Assembly: GCF_017876095.1 (NCBI RefSeq)
Contig: NZ_JAGINM010000005.1
Span: forward strand, 124,001-188,000
DNA from: Azospirillum agricola
Lineage (GTDB): Bacteria; Pseudomonadota; Alphaproteobacteria; Azospirillales; Azospirillaceae
Reading direction: 5' to 3'
Length of the DNA: 64,000 nucleotides
Position 1 is the first letter of the stretch. Each line of letters begins with the position of its first letter. This document shows, piece after piece, positions 55,468 to 64,000 of the stretch. Both the position numbers and the translations under genes were made by a program. The notes under the pieces are model-generated. The model was given only the letters and a program-made list of their open reading frames with translations. It had not been told where the DNA came from and ran no database searches.

Positions 55468-56235
55468 ATGGGGCGGCAATTGGCGGGAAAGACGGCGATC
55501 GTCACCGGCGCCAGTTCGGGAATCGGTCGGGAGGCCGCAAGCCTCTTCGCGCGGGAGGGCGCGCGGCTCGTCGTCGTGGCGCGCCGCCGCGCGGAGCTCG
55601 AGCGGCTCGTCGCCGCGATCGAGGCGGAGGGTGGCGAGGCCGCCGCCGTCGCGGGCGACGTCCGCGACGAGGCCGTGGCGGAAGAGGCGGTGAGCGTCGC
55701 GGTCCGCCGGTTCGGCGGGCTTGACATCGCCTTCAACAACGCCGGGACGATGGGGGAGGCCGTGCCCGTCCCGGACATCACCCCGGACGGCTGGCGGGAG
55801 GTGCTCGACACCAACCTCACCAGCGCCTTCCTTGGCGCCCGCCACCAGATCCCGGCGATGGTCGCGCGCGGCGGGGGCTCGCTGATCGTCACCTCGACCT
55901 TCGTCGGCCACACCGTCGGCTTTCCGGGAATGGGCGCCTACGCGGCCAGCAAGGCCGGCCTGATCGGCCTCGTCCAGGTGATCGCCGCGGAGTTCGGCGG
56001 CCAGGGCGTCCGGGCCAACGCCCTGCTCCCCGGCGGCACGGACACCCCGATGGGCCGCGCCGCGATGGCCACGCCGGAGGCGCGCCGCTTCGTGGAGGGG
56101 CTGCACGCCCTGAAACGGCTGGCCTCGCCCGGCGAGATCGCGCGCTCGGCGCTGTATCTGGCCAGCGACGCCTCCAGCTTCACGACAGGGACGGCGCTTC
56201 TCGTCGAGGGCGGCGTCTCGATCAGCCGGGCGTAG
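55468..56235 (+). CDS. Short-chain dehydrogenase/reductase
   Basis: 255 aa classical SDR. Cofactor motif TGASSGIG at ~13-20, NNAG at ~88, active-site Ser in TSTFVG, YAASK with catalytic Tyr and Lys, and PGGTDTPMG. The ARR after beta-2 (VVARRRAEL) favours NADP(H). ATG 55468 gives correct spacing to GGGGAG; ATG 55462 is only one base from it. Substrate not predictable. The 3' end overlaps the convergent transporter gene by 14 nt. Confidence 0.9.
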   Translation: MGRQLAGKTAIVTGASSGIGREAASLFAREGARLVVVARRRAELERLVAAIEAEGGEAAAVAGDVRDEAVAEEAVSVAVRRFGGLDIAFNNAGTMGEAVPVPDITPDGWREVLDTNLTSAFLGARHQIPAMVARGGGSLIVTSTFVGHTVGFPGMGAYAASKAGLIGLVQVIAAEFGGQGVRANALLPGGTDTPMGRAAMATPEARRFVEGLHALKRLASPGEIARSALYLASDASSFTTGTALLVEGGVSISRA

Positions 56236-57715
56236 AAGAGGTGGGGGCTGGGGTGGGGGAAGGGGCCGGGCCGCCGGCCCGTCGCGCGACCGTTCCCAGA
56301 GGCTCGGCGATCTCCTCCAGCCCCTTGCGCTCGGCGTCGACCCCGCAGACCAGCGCGACGAGGCCGCCCGCGATCATCACCACCGAACCGACGACGTAGC
56401 CCCAGAACAGCGGCTCGCGCTCCGTCCCGTCGCCCACCAGCCACCCGAACAGCAGCGGCCCGGTGGAGCCGACCAACTGGCCGACGGCGAAGAAGTAGGA
56501 GATCGCCTGCCCGCGCACCTCCAGGGGAAAGATCTCGCTGACCGTCAGATAGGCCGAGGACGCCCCCGCCGACGCGAAGAAGAAGGAGGCGCACCACAGC
56601 ACGGTGTGGGTGCCCGCCGTCAGCGCCCCTTGCCGGAACAGGAAGGCCGAGGCGAGCAGCACCGCCCCGGCCAGCAGATAGGTCCCGACGATCATCCGCC
56701 GCCGGCCGACCGTGTCGAACAGCGGCCCGAGCAGCAGCGGGCCGAGCAGGTTGCCGGCGGCGAACGGAAAGAAATACAGCGCCGCCCGCGATTCGCTGAG
56801 ATGGTAGAAATTCTGGAGAACCAGCGCGTAGGTGAAGAAGATCGCGTTGTAGAGAAAGGACTGGGTCACCATCATCGTGACGCCGAGAACGGTGCGCGAC
56901 GGGTATTGCCGGAAGAACACCTCGGCCAGCCGGCCGAACGGCACCGCCCCCTCCGGCTGTAGGCACAGCGCCCGGCCGGCGTCGACCGGCGGCAGTTCCC
57001 GGCCCTGCGCCCGTATCTCCGCCTCGATGCGCGCGACGATCCGCTCGGCCTCCTCCGCCTGCCCGTGGGTGACCATCCAGCGCGGGCTTTCCGGGATGTG
57101 GCGGCGCAGATGGATGATGACCAGCCCCAGCACCGGCCCGATGAAGAAGGCGATCCGCCAGCCGACGTCCGCGGGCAGCAGCGCGTGGTCGAGCAGGAAG
57201 ACGCTGCCCGCCGCGCCCAGCATGGCGCCGGCCCAATAGGTTCCGTTGACGGCGATGTCGACCCGGCCGCGGTACCGGGCCGGAATCAGCTCGTCGATGG
57301 CCGAGTTGATCGCCGTGTACTCCCCGCCGATCCCCAGCCCGGCGACGAAGCGCCAGACATAGAGGAACCAGGGGGTCCAGGCCAGACCGGCGATCCCCGA
57401 GGCGACCAGATAGAGGGCGAGGGTGACGAGGAACAGCCGCCGCCGGCCCCAGCGGTCGGTCAGCCGGCCGAACACCAGGGCGCCGACGACCTGCCCGACC
57501 AGATAGGCCGTGCCGGCGAAGCCGACCTCGGCGCTCGACATGCCCAGGCTTTCCTTGAAGCCCGAGGCCGCGATCAACTGGATCTCGATGCCGTCCAGGA
57601 TCCAGCTCACCCCCAGCCCGACGACCACCGTCCAGTGGAAGCGCGCCCAGGGCAGCCGGTCCATGCGCGGGGGAACGAGGTTGCGGATGGTCGTGCCGTC
57701 ATCCCCGCTGGTCAT
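56222..57715 (-). CDS. Major facilitator superfamily transporter
   Basis: 497 aa, 12 predicted membrane helices. Signatures of the metabolite/sugar-porter side of the MFS: DGIEIQLIAASGF in helix 1, GRLTDRWGRRR in loop 2-3, GLGIGGEYTAINSAIDE in helix 4 and RHIPESPRWM before the central loop. Substrate probably a small organic acid, aromatic acid or sugar, judged only from the subfamily. ATG 57715 follows GGGGGAG at 12 nt; a TTG at 57724 is an alternative. Confidence 0.9.
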   Translation of the reverse strand: MTSGDDGTTIRNLVPPRMDRLPWARFHWTVVVGLGVSWILDGIEIQLIAASGFKESLGMSSAEVGFAGTAYLVGQVVGALVFGRLTDRWGRRRLFLVTLALYLVASGIAGLAWTPWFLYVWRFVAGLGIGGEYTAINSAIDELIPARYRGRVDIAVNGTYWAGAMLGAAGSVFLLDHALLPADVGWRIAFFIGPVLGLVIIHLRRHIPESPRWMVTHGQAEEAERIVARIEAEIRAQGRELPPVDAGRALCLQPEGAVPFGRLAEVFFRQYPSRTVLGVTMMVTQSFLYNAIFFTYALVLQNFYHLSESRAALYFFPFAAGNLLGPLLLGPLFDTVGRRRMIVGTYLLAGAVLLASAFLFRQGALTAGTHTVLWCASFFFASAGASSAYLTVSEIFPLEVRGQAISYFFAVGQLVGSTGPLLFGWLVGDGTEREPLFWGYVVGSVVMIAGGLVALVCGVDAERKGLEEIAEPLGTVARRAGGPAPSPTPAPTSSTPG

Positions 57716-57895
57716 CGCCCGCAACGCTCCCCCCGGACTCGGCGGAGGCGACGCGCCGCCCCGCTCCTCGAAAACGGGTGGACGGACGGAATGTCACGCG
57801 CGGCATCGTCGGCTGTTGCCTGGAATGGTGAGGCCTGTGCTACACCTGCGACACCCTGCCGCATCTTGCCAACGATCAGGAACGAGCGCGCCGCG

Positions 57896-60800
57896 ATGAC
57901 CGAACAGCTTCAGGAATCGTCGCCGGACCTTTCGTTCCTGAACGGCGGCGGCGAGCTGGGACGGCTGATCGCCGGGTTCGACTGGCCGTCCACCGCGCTC
58001 GGCCCCATCGCCGGCTGGCCGCCCAGCCTGCGCACCACGCTCGCCGTCGTCCTGCGCTCGCCCGTGCCGATCGTCACGCTGTGGGGCGAGGACGGCGTGA
58101 TGATCTACAACGACGCCTATTCGGAATTCGCCGGGGGACGGCACCCGCGCCTTCTCGGCTCCAAGGTGCGCGAGGGCTGGCCGGAGGTCGCCGACTTCAA
58201 CGACAACGTCATGAAGGTCGGGCTGGCCGGCGGGACTCTGGCCTACCAGGACCAGGAGCTGACGCTCCACCGCAGCGGCGTGCCGGAACCGGTCTGGATG
58301 AACCTGGACTACTCCCCGATTCTCGGCGAGGACGGCACGCCCGCCGGTGTCATCTCCATCGTGGTCGAGACCACGGCGAAGGTGCGCGCCGAACGGGCCG
58401 AGCGGGAGGCGCTGGCCGCCCTGAAGGCGCAGACGACGGCGCTGGCCATCATCAACCGGGCCGGCATCGCCCTGTCGGCCGAGCGCGACCTCGACCGCCT
58501 GACCCGGATCGTCACCGACGCCGGGGTGGCGCTCAGCGGCGCCGAGTTCGGCGCCTTCTTCTACAACGTCCAGGACGAGGCGAGCGGCCGCTACATGCTC
58601 TACACCCTGTCGGGGGTGGACGGCGGCGCCTTCGCCGGCTTCCCGATGCCGCGCAACACGGCGGTCTTCGCCCCGACCTTCGCCGGCGAGGGGATCGTCC
58701 GTTCCGACGACATCACGACGGATCCGCGCTACGGCCGCAACGCGCCGCGCTCCGGCATGCCGGAGGGGCATCTGCCGGTGCGCAGCTATCTGGCGGTGCC
58801 GGTCAAGTCGCGCAACGGCGAGGTGATCGGCGGCCTGTTCTTCGGCCATTCGCGGCCCGGCCGCTTCGACGCCGCCGTCGAGGACAGCCTGTCGAGCCTC
58901 GCCGCCCAGGCGGCGGTCGCCATCGACAACGCCCGGCTGCTCCAGTCGGTGCAGGAGGAGAACCGCTACCGCGCCCACGCCGAGGCGGCGCTCCGCGACC
59001 TGAACGCCAGCCTGGAACGGCAGGTGGCCGAGCGGACGGCCGACCGCGACCGCATGTGGCGGCTGTCGACCGACATCATGCTGGTGGCCGGCCTCGACGC
59101 GACGATCTCGGCGGTCAACCCGGCCTGGACCCTGGTGCTGGGCTGGACGGAGGCCGAGCTTCTCGGCCGCTCCTTCCTGGATCTGGTGCACCCCGACGAC
59201 CGCGCGGCGACGCTGGCCGAGGTCGCCAAGCTCGGCCGGGGGGTGACGACCTTCCGGTTCGAGAACCGCTACCGGCGCAAGGACGGCAGCCATTGCCTGC
59301 TGTCCTGGACGGCGGTTCCCGACCACCGCTTCATCCACGCCGTCGGCCGCGACGTCACCGCCGAACGGGAGGCGGCGGAGACGCTGCGGCGGACGGAGGC
59401 GGCGCTCCAGCAGGCCCAGAAGATGGAGTCCATCGGCCAGCTCACCGGCGGCGTGGCGCACGACTTCAACAACCTGCTCCAGATCATCGCCGGCAACCTG
59501 CATCTTCTGCTGCGCGACGTCGCGGGGGACGAGCAGGCGCGGCGGCGCGTCGCCAACGCCCTGGCCGGGGTCGAGCGCGGGGCCAAGCTGGCGAGCCAGC
59601 TCCTCGCCTTCGGCCGGCGGCAGGCGCTGGAGCCGAAGGTCGTCAACATCGGCCGCTTCGTCACCGGCATGGGCGACCTGATGCGCCGCACCATCGGCGA
59701 GGCCATCGAGGTCGAGGTGGTGATCGCCGGCGGCCTGTGGAACACGCTGGTCGATCCCGCCCAGGTCGAGAACGCCCTGCTGAACCTCGCCATCAACGCC
59801 CGCGACGCCATGGACGGGCACGGGCGGCTGACCGTGGAGGTCGGCAACGCCTTCCTCGACGACGCCTACACCCTCGGCCACGCCGACGTCCGGCCCGGCC
59901 AGTACGTCATGCTGGCCGTCACCGACACCGGCAGCGGCATGACGCCGGAGGTCATGGCCCAGGTCTTCGAGCCCTTCTTCTCGACCAAGCCGGAGGGCAA
60001 GGGCACCGGGCTCGGCCTGTCGATGGTGTACGGCTTCGTCAAGCAGTCCGGCGGTCATGTGAAGCTCTACAGCGAGCCCGGCCAGGGCACGACGGTGAAG
60101 CTCTATTTCCCGCGCGTCCACCAGGGCGAGGACGTGATGATCCCCGTCGCCTCCGGCCCGATCACCGGCGGCAGCGAGACGATCCTGGTCGCCGAGGACG
60201 ACGAGGGGGTGCGCGCCACCGTGGTCGAGACGCTGGGCGACCTCGGCTACCGCGTGCTGACCGCGCGGGACGCGGCCAGCGCCCTGACCGTGATCGAGAG
60301 CGGCGTCCCGATCGACCTGCTGTTCACCGACGTGGTGATGCCGGGGCCGCTGCGCAGCCCCGAGCTGGCCCGCAAGGCACGGGAACGGCAGCCCGGCATC
60401 GCCGTGCTGTTCACCTCGGGCTACACCGAGAACGCCATCGTCCATGGCGGCCGGCTCGACGCCGGGGTCGAGCTGCTCTCCAAGCCCTACAGCCGCGAGG
60501 CGCTGGCCCGCAAGCTGCGCCATGTGCTGGCCAACCGCGCCCAGCGCCTCCAGGACCCCGCCCCGGCGGCGCCCGAGGCCGCCACCGCCGGAAAGGGCGA
60601 GGCGGACGACGCCGGCCTGTCCGTCCTGCTGGTCGAGGACGACGCCCTGATCCGCATGGCCACGGCCGACATGCTCCAGGATCTCGGCCACAGCGTGGTC
60701 GAGGCGGCCAGCGCCGAGGAGGCGATGGCGGCGCTGGAGGACATGGCGGTCGAGGTGCTGGTCACCGACCTCGGCCTGCCCGGCCTGTCGGGGGCCGAGT

Positions 60801-60979
60801 TCGCGGCCCGGGTCCGCGCGCTCCGCCCGCGGATCGGCATCATCTTCGCCACCGGCCAGGACGACCCGCCCAAGATGGACGACGGGCGGGGAACCACCCG
60901 CCTGCTGCGCAAGCCCTACGACAGCAACGGCCTCGCCGCCGCCCTGCGGGCCGTGCGGGCCGGGCGCGGCATCGGGTAG
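57896..60979 (+). CDS. Soluble multi-sensor hybrid histidine kinase with two receivers
   Basis: 1027 aa, no membrane segment. PAS-like (~35-165), GAF (~185-345), coiled coil, PAS (~380-500), HisKA with His522 (GGVAHDFNNLLQIIAGN), HATPase (LLNLAINARDAMDGHGRL, DTGSGMT, GKGTGLGLSMVYGF, each in part), then two receivers: the first with LLFTDVVMPG, the second beginning LLVEDDALIRMATADMLQ with LVTDLGLPGLSG. Both phospho-acceptor aspartates are intact. It is transcribed alone and divergently from the MFS gene; the frame is open 277 codons further upstream only as antisense of that gene. Confidence 0.9.
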   Translation: MTEQLQESSPDLSFLNGGGELGRLIAGFDWPSTALGPIAGWPPSLRTTLAVVLRSPVPIVTLWGEDGVMIYNDAYSEFAGGRHPRLLGSKVREGWPEVADFNDNVMKVGLAGGTLAYQDQELTLHRSGVPEPVWMNLDYSPILGEDGTPAGVISIVVETTAKVRAERAEREALAALKAQTTALAIINRAGIALSAERDLDRLTRIVTDAGVALSGAEFGAFFYNVQDEASGRYMLYTLSGVDGGAFAGFPMPRNTAVFAPTFAGEGIVRSDDITTDPRYGRNAPRSGMPEGHLPVRSYLAVPVKSRNGEVIGGLFFGHSRPGRFDAAVEDSLSSLAAQAAVAIDNARLLQSVQEENRYRAHAEAALRDLNASLERQVAERTADRDRMWRLSTDIMLVAGLDATISAVNPAWTLVLGWTEAELLGRSFLDLVHPDDRAATLAEVAKLGRGVTTFRFENRYRRKDGSHCLLSWTAVPDHRFIHAVGRDVTAEREAAETLRRTEAALQQAQKMESIGQLTGGVAHDFNNLLQIIAGNLHLLLRDVAGDEQARRRVANALAGVERGAKLASQLLAFGRRQALEPKVVNIGRFVTGMGDLMRRTIGEAIEVEVVIAGGLWNTLVDPAQVENALLNLAINARDAMDGHGRLTVEVGNAFLDDAYTLGHADVRPGQYVMLAVTDTGSGMTPEVMAQVFEPFFSTKPEGKGTGLGLSMVYGFVKQSGGHVKLYSEPGQGTTVKLYFPRVHQGEDVMIPVASGPITGGSETILVAEDDEGVRATVVETLGDLGYRVLTARDAASALTVIESGVPIDLLFTDVVMPGPLRSPELARKARERQPGIAVLFTSGYTENAIVHGGRLDAGVELLSKPYSREALARKLRHVLANRAQRLQDPAPAAPEAATAGKGEADDAGLSVLLVEDDALIRMATADMLQDLGHSVVEAASAEEAMAALEDMAVEVLVTDLGLPGLSGAEFAARVRALRPRIGIIFATGQDDPPKMDDGRGTTRLLRKPYDSNGLAAALRAVRAGRGIG

Positions 60980-61076
60980 AGCCGGGGGTAGAGCCGGGGC
61001 TAGCGCCGGGGCCGGCGGCGGACGGATTGCCGGTTCCCTGCGCCGGGCAATCCCTCTATGACTTGAGCAACGGCGC

Positions 61077-61131
61077 GGGCGCTCCCGCAAGCCCTTCTCC
61101 CGCAAGGGGAGAAGGGCTTCAAGGAGCGCCC
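61077..61131. repeat. Two-step compound palindrome between kinase and TPR gene
   Basis: An inner perfect 13-bp stem (61089-61101 with 61107-61119, loop 5 nt) is enclosed by an outer 9-bp stem GGGCGCTCC (61077-61085) with GGAGCGCCC (61123-61131). It lies 97 nt past the kinase stop and 41 nt before the TPR gene start. It could be a terminator or one copy of a dispersed intergenic palindrome. Confidence 0.7.
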
Positions 61132-61172
61132 ACCACCGCCCCGCTCCCGTGCCCAGCATCCGGACGTCCCGC

Positions 61173-62954
61173 ATGGCAACGATCCACGAGGCCCTCCTGA
61201 TCGCCCTCGACCATCACCGGGCGGGGCGCCTGAACGATGCCGCGACGATCTACCGCCGCGTGCTGGAGGCGGATTCCGGGCAGCCGGACGCGTGGCAGTT
61301 CCTTGGCGTGCTGCACGCCCAGAGCGGGCGGGCGGCCACCGGACGGGCGATGCTCCATCGGGCGGCGGCCCTGCGGCCGGACGGGGCCGGAACCCACTCC
61401 AACCTTGCCGGCGTCCTCCAGACGCTGGGGGAATCGGCCGCCGCCGAGGCCTCCTACCGGCGCACGCTCCGGCTCGCCCCGACGCTGGCCGACGCCCACG
61501 CCGGGCGGGCCAGCGCGCTGCGCGCGCTCAGCCGGGCGGACATGGCGCGGGATTCCGCCATCCGCGCCCTGGCCCTGGAGCCGGCGCACGGCGAAGCGCT
61601 GGCGAACGCCGCCGACGCCCTGCTCGCCTGCCACCAACCCGACGCCGCCGAGGCCGCGGCGCGCCGGGCGCTGCGGATGCGGCCCGATCTGACCGCCGCC
61701 TGGATGACGCTCGGCTCGGCGCTGACCATGGCCGACCGCTGGGAGGAGGCGGCCCCCGCCTACCGCACCGCGCTGGCCCTGGATCCCCGCTACGGCGAGG
61801 CGTGGGAGAACTGGGCGGCGCTGCTCGCCAAGCTCGGCCGCTTCGACGAGTCCCTGGCCGGCTTCGACCGCGCCGAGGCGCTGCGCCCGTCGCCGCTGCT
61901 GTGGGTGACGCGCGGCATCGCGAAGATGGCCATGGCGCGCCCGGCCGAGGCGCTGGCCGATTTCGACCGGGCGCTGGAGTCCCGGCCGGACGATTCCGGC
62001 CTGCGCTGGAATCGCGGTTTCGCCCGGCTGCTGATCGGCGACTACGCCGGCGCCTGGCCGGAGGTCGAGCATCGCCGGGCCGACACGCGGACCGAGCTGC
62101 CCTGGCGGTCCTTTCCGCAGCCGACCTGGGGCGGCGAGGACGTCGCCGGCCGCACGCTGCTGCTCTACGCCGAGCAGGGCTTCGGCGACACGCTGCAATT
62201 CGTCCGCTACGCGCCGCTCGCCGCCGCGCGCGGCGCCCGCGTGCTGCTGGAGGTGCAGCCGCAACTGGTCCGGCTGCTGTCCGGCCTGCCGGGGGTGGAG
62301 CGGGTCTTCGGCCGCGGCGAGCCGCTGCCCGACTTCGACCTGGAATGCCCGCTGATGAGCCTGCCGCGCGCCTTCGCGACGGAGCCGGATTCGGTGCCGG
62401 CCGCCCCCTATCTGCGGCCGGACCCGGCGCTGGTCCGGCGCTGGCGGGACCGGATCGGCGATGGGGAGGCGCTGAAGGTCGGGCTGGTCTGGGCCGGCAA
62501 CCCGCGCTTTCCCGGCGACCGTCTGCGCTCGCCGCGCCTGGAGGGGATGCGCGCCGTGCTGGACGTGCCGGGCGTGCGCGTCTTCGGCCTCCAGGCCGGC
62601 CCCGGACGCGCCGACCTGGAGGGCGCCGACCTGCCGCCGGGCTTCACCGACCTCGGCCCGGAGCTGACGGATTTCACCGACACGGCGGCGATCATGGCCA
62701 ACCTCGACCTCGTGATCTCCTCCTGCACCGCGCCGGCGCATCTGGCGGGAGCGCTGGGGGTGCCGCTGTGGGTGGTGCTGCCCTTCTCGCCGGACTGGCG
62801 CTGGCTGCTCGACCGCGAGGACAGCCCCTGGTACCCGACCGCCCGCCTGTTCCGCCAGACGCGGGTCGGCGACTGGGCAAGCGTCGGCCGGCGAGTCGCC
62901 GACGCGCTGCGGCGGCTGCGGGCAGAACGGGGGGCGTGTCCTTCACCCCCGTAG
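61173..62954 (+). CDS. TPR protein with C-terminal glycosyltransferase-like domain
   Basis: 593 aa. N-terminal TPR repeats (~1-300) and a C-terminal GT-B-like domain with LLLYAEQGFGDTLQFVRY, KVGLVWAGNP and AAHLAGALGVPLWVVLPF-type end motif (PAHLAGALGVPLWVVLP). It is the single-module relative of each half of the 1224-aa protein at 35924-39598. Proteins of this design are often linked to glycan or flagellin modification, but no substrate is evident. ATG 61173 was preferred over GTG 61149. Confidence 0.85.
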   Translation: MATIHEALLIALDHHRAGRLNDAATIYRRVLEADSGQPDAWQFLGVLHAQSGRAATGRAMLHRAAALRPDGAGTHSNLAGVLQTLGESAAAEASYRRTLRLAPTLADAHAGRASALRALSRADMARDSAIRALALEPAHGEALANAADALLACHQPDAAEAAARRALRMRPDLTAAWMTLGSALTMADRWEEAAPAYRTALALDPRYGEAWENWAALLAKLGRFDESLAGFDRAEALRPSPLLWVTRGIAKMAMARPAEALADFDRALESRPDDSGLRWNRGFARLLIGDYAGAWPEVEHRRADTRTELPWRSFPQPTWGGEDVAGRTLLLYAEQGFGDTLQFVRYAPLAAARGARVLLEVQPQLVRLLSGLPGVERVFGRGEPLPDFDLECPLMSLPRAFATEPDSVPAAPYLRPDPALVRRWRDRIGDGEALKVGLVWAGNPRFPGDRLRSPRLEGMRAVLDVPGVRVFGLQAGPGRADLEGADLPPGFTDLGPELTDFTDTAAIMANLDLVISSCTAPAHLAGALGVPLWVVLPFSPDWRWLLDREDSPWYPTARLFRQTRVGDWASVGRRVADALRRLRAERGACPSPP

Positions 62955-62986
62955 GCAGAGCCCCGTAGGCAGAGCGATCGCCGGCT

Positions 62987-63009
62987 CCCTCTCCCGCCCT
63001 GGGAGAGGG
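62987..63009. terminator. Bidirectional hairpin between TPR and ROK genes
   Basis: Perfect 9-bp stem CCCTCTCCC (62987-62995) with GGGAGAGGG (63001-63009), 5-nt loop, between two convergent genes. Just before it is a direct repeat of GTAGGCAGAG (62951 and 62965). Confidence 0.6.
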
Positions 63010-63014
63010 CAAAT

Positions 63015-63986
63015 TCAGCGTCCGCCCGCCAGGATGGTTTCCTGCAAGGCCAGCACGCCGGCCCCGATCACCCCGGCGCTTTCCACCTGCGGCACATACT
63101 GGATGTCGAGGTGGCGCGTCGACAGGGCCAGCGAGCGCTGGTAGACGCTCTGCCGGATCGAGGCGAGCAGCAGCGGCCCGATCTGGGCGATGCCGCCGCC
63201 GATGAAGACGTGCGACGGGTTGAAGAAATTGACCACGGCGGCCAGCATCCGGCCGATCTGCACCCCGGCCCGCTGGACGATCGCCGCCGCCGCCGCGTCG
63301 CCGGCCCGGCTGGCGTTCCCCAGCTCCACCGGGCTGATGAAGCCGTTGAGGTCGAGGATCTCCCTCAGGCGCGGGCTCTCGCCGGCGCGCGCCGCCTCCT
63401 CGGCCATGCGGGCGATCGCCGGGCCGGCGGCCATCGCCTCGACGCAGCCGGCGTTGCCGCAATGGCAGAGCGGGCCGTTGGGATCGACGCAGATGTGCCC
63501 GACGTCGCCGGCCGAGCCGTCGGCCCCGCGATAGACGGTGCCGTGGCAGATCACGCCGCAGCCGATGCCGGTGCCGATCTTGAGCACCAGGAAATTCTGC
63601 AACTGGCCGCGCAGGCGCCAATGGGTGCCGAGCGCCATCACGTTGACGTCGTTGTCGACGAAGACCGGCGCGCCGTACTCCGCGCCCAGCTCGTCGCGGA
63701 TCGAGAAGCCCTCCCACCCCGGCAGCAGCGGCGGGTTGACCAGCAGGCCGCTGTCGAAGGCCACCGGGCCGGGCACGCCGACGCCGATCCCCAGCACCCG
63801 GTCGCGGGTCAGTCCGTGCCGCTCCAGCGCCTCCCCCAGCAGCGCGCGCGCGCGGGCGAACAGCGCGGCCGGACCGGCCTGGACGTCGGCCGGCTCCGAC
63901 CGGTGGTCGAGCAGGGTCATGTCCGGGGCGAGCAGCGCGACGTCGAGGCTGGTCGCCCCGACGTCGATCCCCGCTAGCACGCCCAT
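63015..63986 (-). CDS. ROK-family protein (sugar kinase or regulator), 5' end uncertain
   Basis: 323 aa from ATG 63986. ROK hallmarks: VDNDVNVMALG with the catalytic Asp, GIGCGVICHG, the region AGDVGHICVD (Glu of the usual ExGH is Asp) and the zinc site CHCGNAGCVEAMA. The N-terminal phosphate motif is GIDVGATS where kinases have DxGGTK, which weakens the case for glucokinase. The frame stays open to the window edge (no stop in the last 14 nt), so a longer protein with a helix-turn-helix domain cannot be excluded. Confidence 0.82.
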   Translation of the reverse strand: MGVLAGIDVGATSLDVALLAPDMTLLDHRSEPADVQAGPAALFARARALLGEALERHGLTRDRVLGIGVGVPGPVAFDSGLLVNPPLLPGWEGFSIRDELGAEYGAPVFVDNDVNVMALGTHWRLRGQLQNFLVLKIGTGIGCGVICHGTVYRGADGSAGDVGHICVDPNGPLCHCGNAGCVEAMAAGPAIARMAEEAARAGESPRLREILDLNGFISPVELGNASRAGDAAAAAIVQRAGVQIGRMLAAVVNFFNPSHVFIGGGIAQIGPLLLASIRQSVYQRSLALSTRHLDIQYVPQVESAGVIGAGVLALQETILAGGR

Positions 63987-64000
63987 CCGGTGGCTCAGGT

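Noticed and set aside
57065..60979. 1304-aa version of the hybrid kinase
   Set aside because: The extra 277 residues are antisense to the MFS transporter and have no domain similarity.
1..64000. Mobile elements or prophage
   Set aside because: No transposase, integrase or phage structural motifs in any plausible frame, and no long terminal inverted repeats.

Overview
The window is about 70% GC and densely coded on both strands. Its gene content (a hup/hyp hydrogenase-maturation operon with an embedded HupR-type regulator, the alphaproteobacterial string hisG-hisD-UPF0262-LMW phosphatase ... infA-maf-RNase G-yacG, a SAM-II riboswitch, many sensor kinases and a large chemotaxis-like cluster) points to a motile, metabolically versatile alphaproteobacterium of the Rhodospirillales, most likely Azospirillum or a close relative. 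The genus is an inference from gene content; no rRNA gene is present. No tRNA, rRNA, CRISPR array, insertion sequence or prophage was seen.

Layout. 1-6360 (+): the end of a [NiFe]-hydrogenase operon, HybE/HupJ (partial)-hypA-hypB-hupR-hypC-hypD-hypE-hupE, mostly coupled by 4-nt overlaps; hypF and hupK are not in the window. 6426-13081: ETF-ubiquinone oxidoreductase (-), a family-4-like uracil-DNA glycosylase, a Slt-type lytic transglycosylase, moaB and a phosphotransferase-fold protein. 13144-14858 (-): a subtilisin-like protease followed by a 72-aa protein that resembles the protease's own N-terminal region. 15172-18350: TPR protein, bacteriohemerythrin (-), and a Fic-family protein with a broken catalytic motif, overlapping tail to tail with a CocE-like hydrolase (18266-20020, -) that has lost its catalytic Ser and His. 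20287-23516 (-): adenine deaminase and a PAS histidine kinase. 23714-25402 (+): a membrane chemoreceptor.

25377-35731 (-): a ten-gene chemosensory operon, transcribed cheY-cheC-double-headed soluble MCP-triple CheW-cheB-HEAT protein-cheR-cheY-cheA-STAS-like. The wiring suggests an alternative-function Che system fed by a cytoplasmic receptor. 35924-39598 (+): a 1224-aa protein made of two tandem copies of a TPR plus glycosyltransferase-like module; a single-module paralogue lies at 61173-62954.

39570-43513 (-): a methionine-uptake operon (66-aa ORF-metQ-metN-metI-metQ) behind a strong promoter, a SAM-II riboswitch and a 28-codon leader ORF ending in Met-Cys-Cys-Arg. 43715-46702 (+): hisG, hisD, UPF0262 and an LMW phosphatase-like protein. 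A hybrid kinase and a lytic transglycosylase-like gene then separate these from infA-maf-rng-yacG (50676-52961). 52978-63986: pelG without other pel genes (-), hydroxypyruvate isomerase-like protein, SDR dehydrogenase, MFS transporter (-), a double-receiver hybrid kinase, the TPR/glycosyltransferase-like paralogue and a ROK protein (-) that may continue past the window edge.
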